A stretch of 64,000 bases of DNA from assembly GCA_039714395.1 (NCBI GenBank), contig JBDLJH010000013.1, forward strand, positions 1-64,000, written 5' to 3'. Source of the stretch: JAPHSX01 sp039714395 (GTDB lineage: Bacteria > Pseudomonadota > Gammaproteobacteria > Thiohalomonadales > Thiohalomonadaceae). The notes below the pieces were generated by a model, which saw only the letters and a list, made by a program, of their open reading frames with translations, was not told the DNA's origin and did no database searches. Shown in pieces: positions 63,973-64,000 of this stretch (positions are counted from its first letter, which is position 1; each line of letters begins with the position of its first letter). The translations under genes were made by a program, and so were the position numbers.

Positions 63973-64000
63973 CGGTATCTCTTCCCCTGGTGGCGTTATC
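63959..64000 (-). CDS. mrdA: Probable end of PBP2 gene (cut by window edge)
   Basis: A minus-strand frame open from the right edge ends at TGA 63959, overlapping the rodA start by 14 bp, the usual mrdA-rodA arrangement. Only the last 13 residues are visible (DNATRGRDTDAAQ), too few to identify the protein alone; the call rests on the rodA context. Confidence 0.5.
   Translation of the reverse strand, partial: DNATRGRDTDAAQ

Noticed and set aside
1..64000. tRNA, rRNA or CRISPR elements
   Set aside because: No cloverleaf-like T-loop consensus, rRNA-like conserved stretch or regularly spaced repeats were seen in my reading; a covariance scan would settle it.

Overview
The window reads as a stretch of a gammaproteobacterial chromosome. 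The evidence is the block lipB–ybeD–aminotransferase–dacA–rlpA–mltB–rodA in its usual gammaproteobacterial order, proteobacterial-type trpG/trpD/trpC, tdh-kbl, lpxA, a TmcA of the E. coli type, MepK- and LdtD-like cell-wall enzymes and a HemG-like flavodoxin. Many cytochrome c4/c553-type hemoproteins, an NnrS-like protein and a SCO protein suggest a respiratory, possibly sulfur- or nitrogen-oxide-metabolising lineage (Chromatiales/Thiotrichales-like). That placement is a guess from gene content, not a measurement.

Positions 1-4350 hold the tail of a DUF4166 gene, a membrane diguanylate cyclase and an M48 metalloprotease fused to a type IV pilin-like segment, separated by AT-rich gaps with little coding content.

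Positions 4348-20178 look like one polysaccharide locus. A GT4 glycosyltransferase faces two GDP-mannose genes (phosphomannomutase and mannose-1-phosphate guanylyltransferase). After a collapsed IS3-family remnant comes a tightly overlapping operon on the + strand: a BcsB-like subunit, a cellulose-synthase-like GT2 whose N-terminus carries an MshEN-type (T2SSE_N) c-di-GMP domain, a polytopic membrane protein, a GH113-like hydrolase, an outer-membrane barrel-like protein, an exported CotH-type kinase and an Npt-type nucleotide transporter homologue. A secreted orphan follows. My working model is a c-di-GMP-controlled, mannose-derived exopolysaccharide with an exported kinase whose nucleotide could come from the neighbouring carrier. 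This is the most interesting part of the window.

Positions 20179-32105 are an AT-rich accessory region: an IS30 transposase fragment, other gene debris, a sucrose-phosphate synthase and sucrose-phosphorylase-like pair, PAS/DUF438 and REP-associated transposase scraps, a SCO gene pair bracketed by an inverted repeat, a diheme cytochrome, a U32/RlhA-like protein and a decayed MDR dehydrogenase.

Positions 32275-64000 are largely core chromosome: an NnrS-like protein, cupin, MepK-like and LdtD-like enzymes, HemG-like protein, Kbl/Tdh, trpG-[Bcr/CflA transporter]-trpD-trpC, a membrane c-heme protein plus a hexaheme lipoprotein, a DsbA-family protein, solitary LpxA, TmcA, MsrA, an FAD oxidoreductase/MnmM pair that could finish the tRNA mnm5 modification, and the rodA-to-lipB envelope and lipoate cluster. 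No rRNA, tRNA or CRISPR array was seen.
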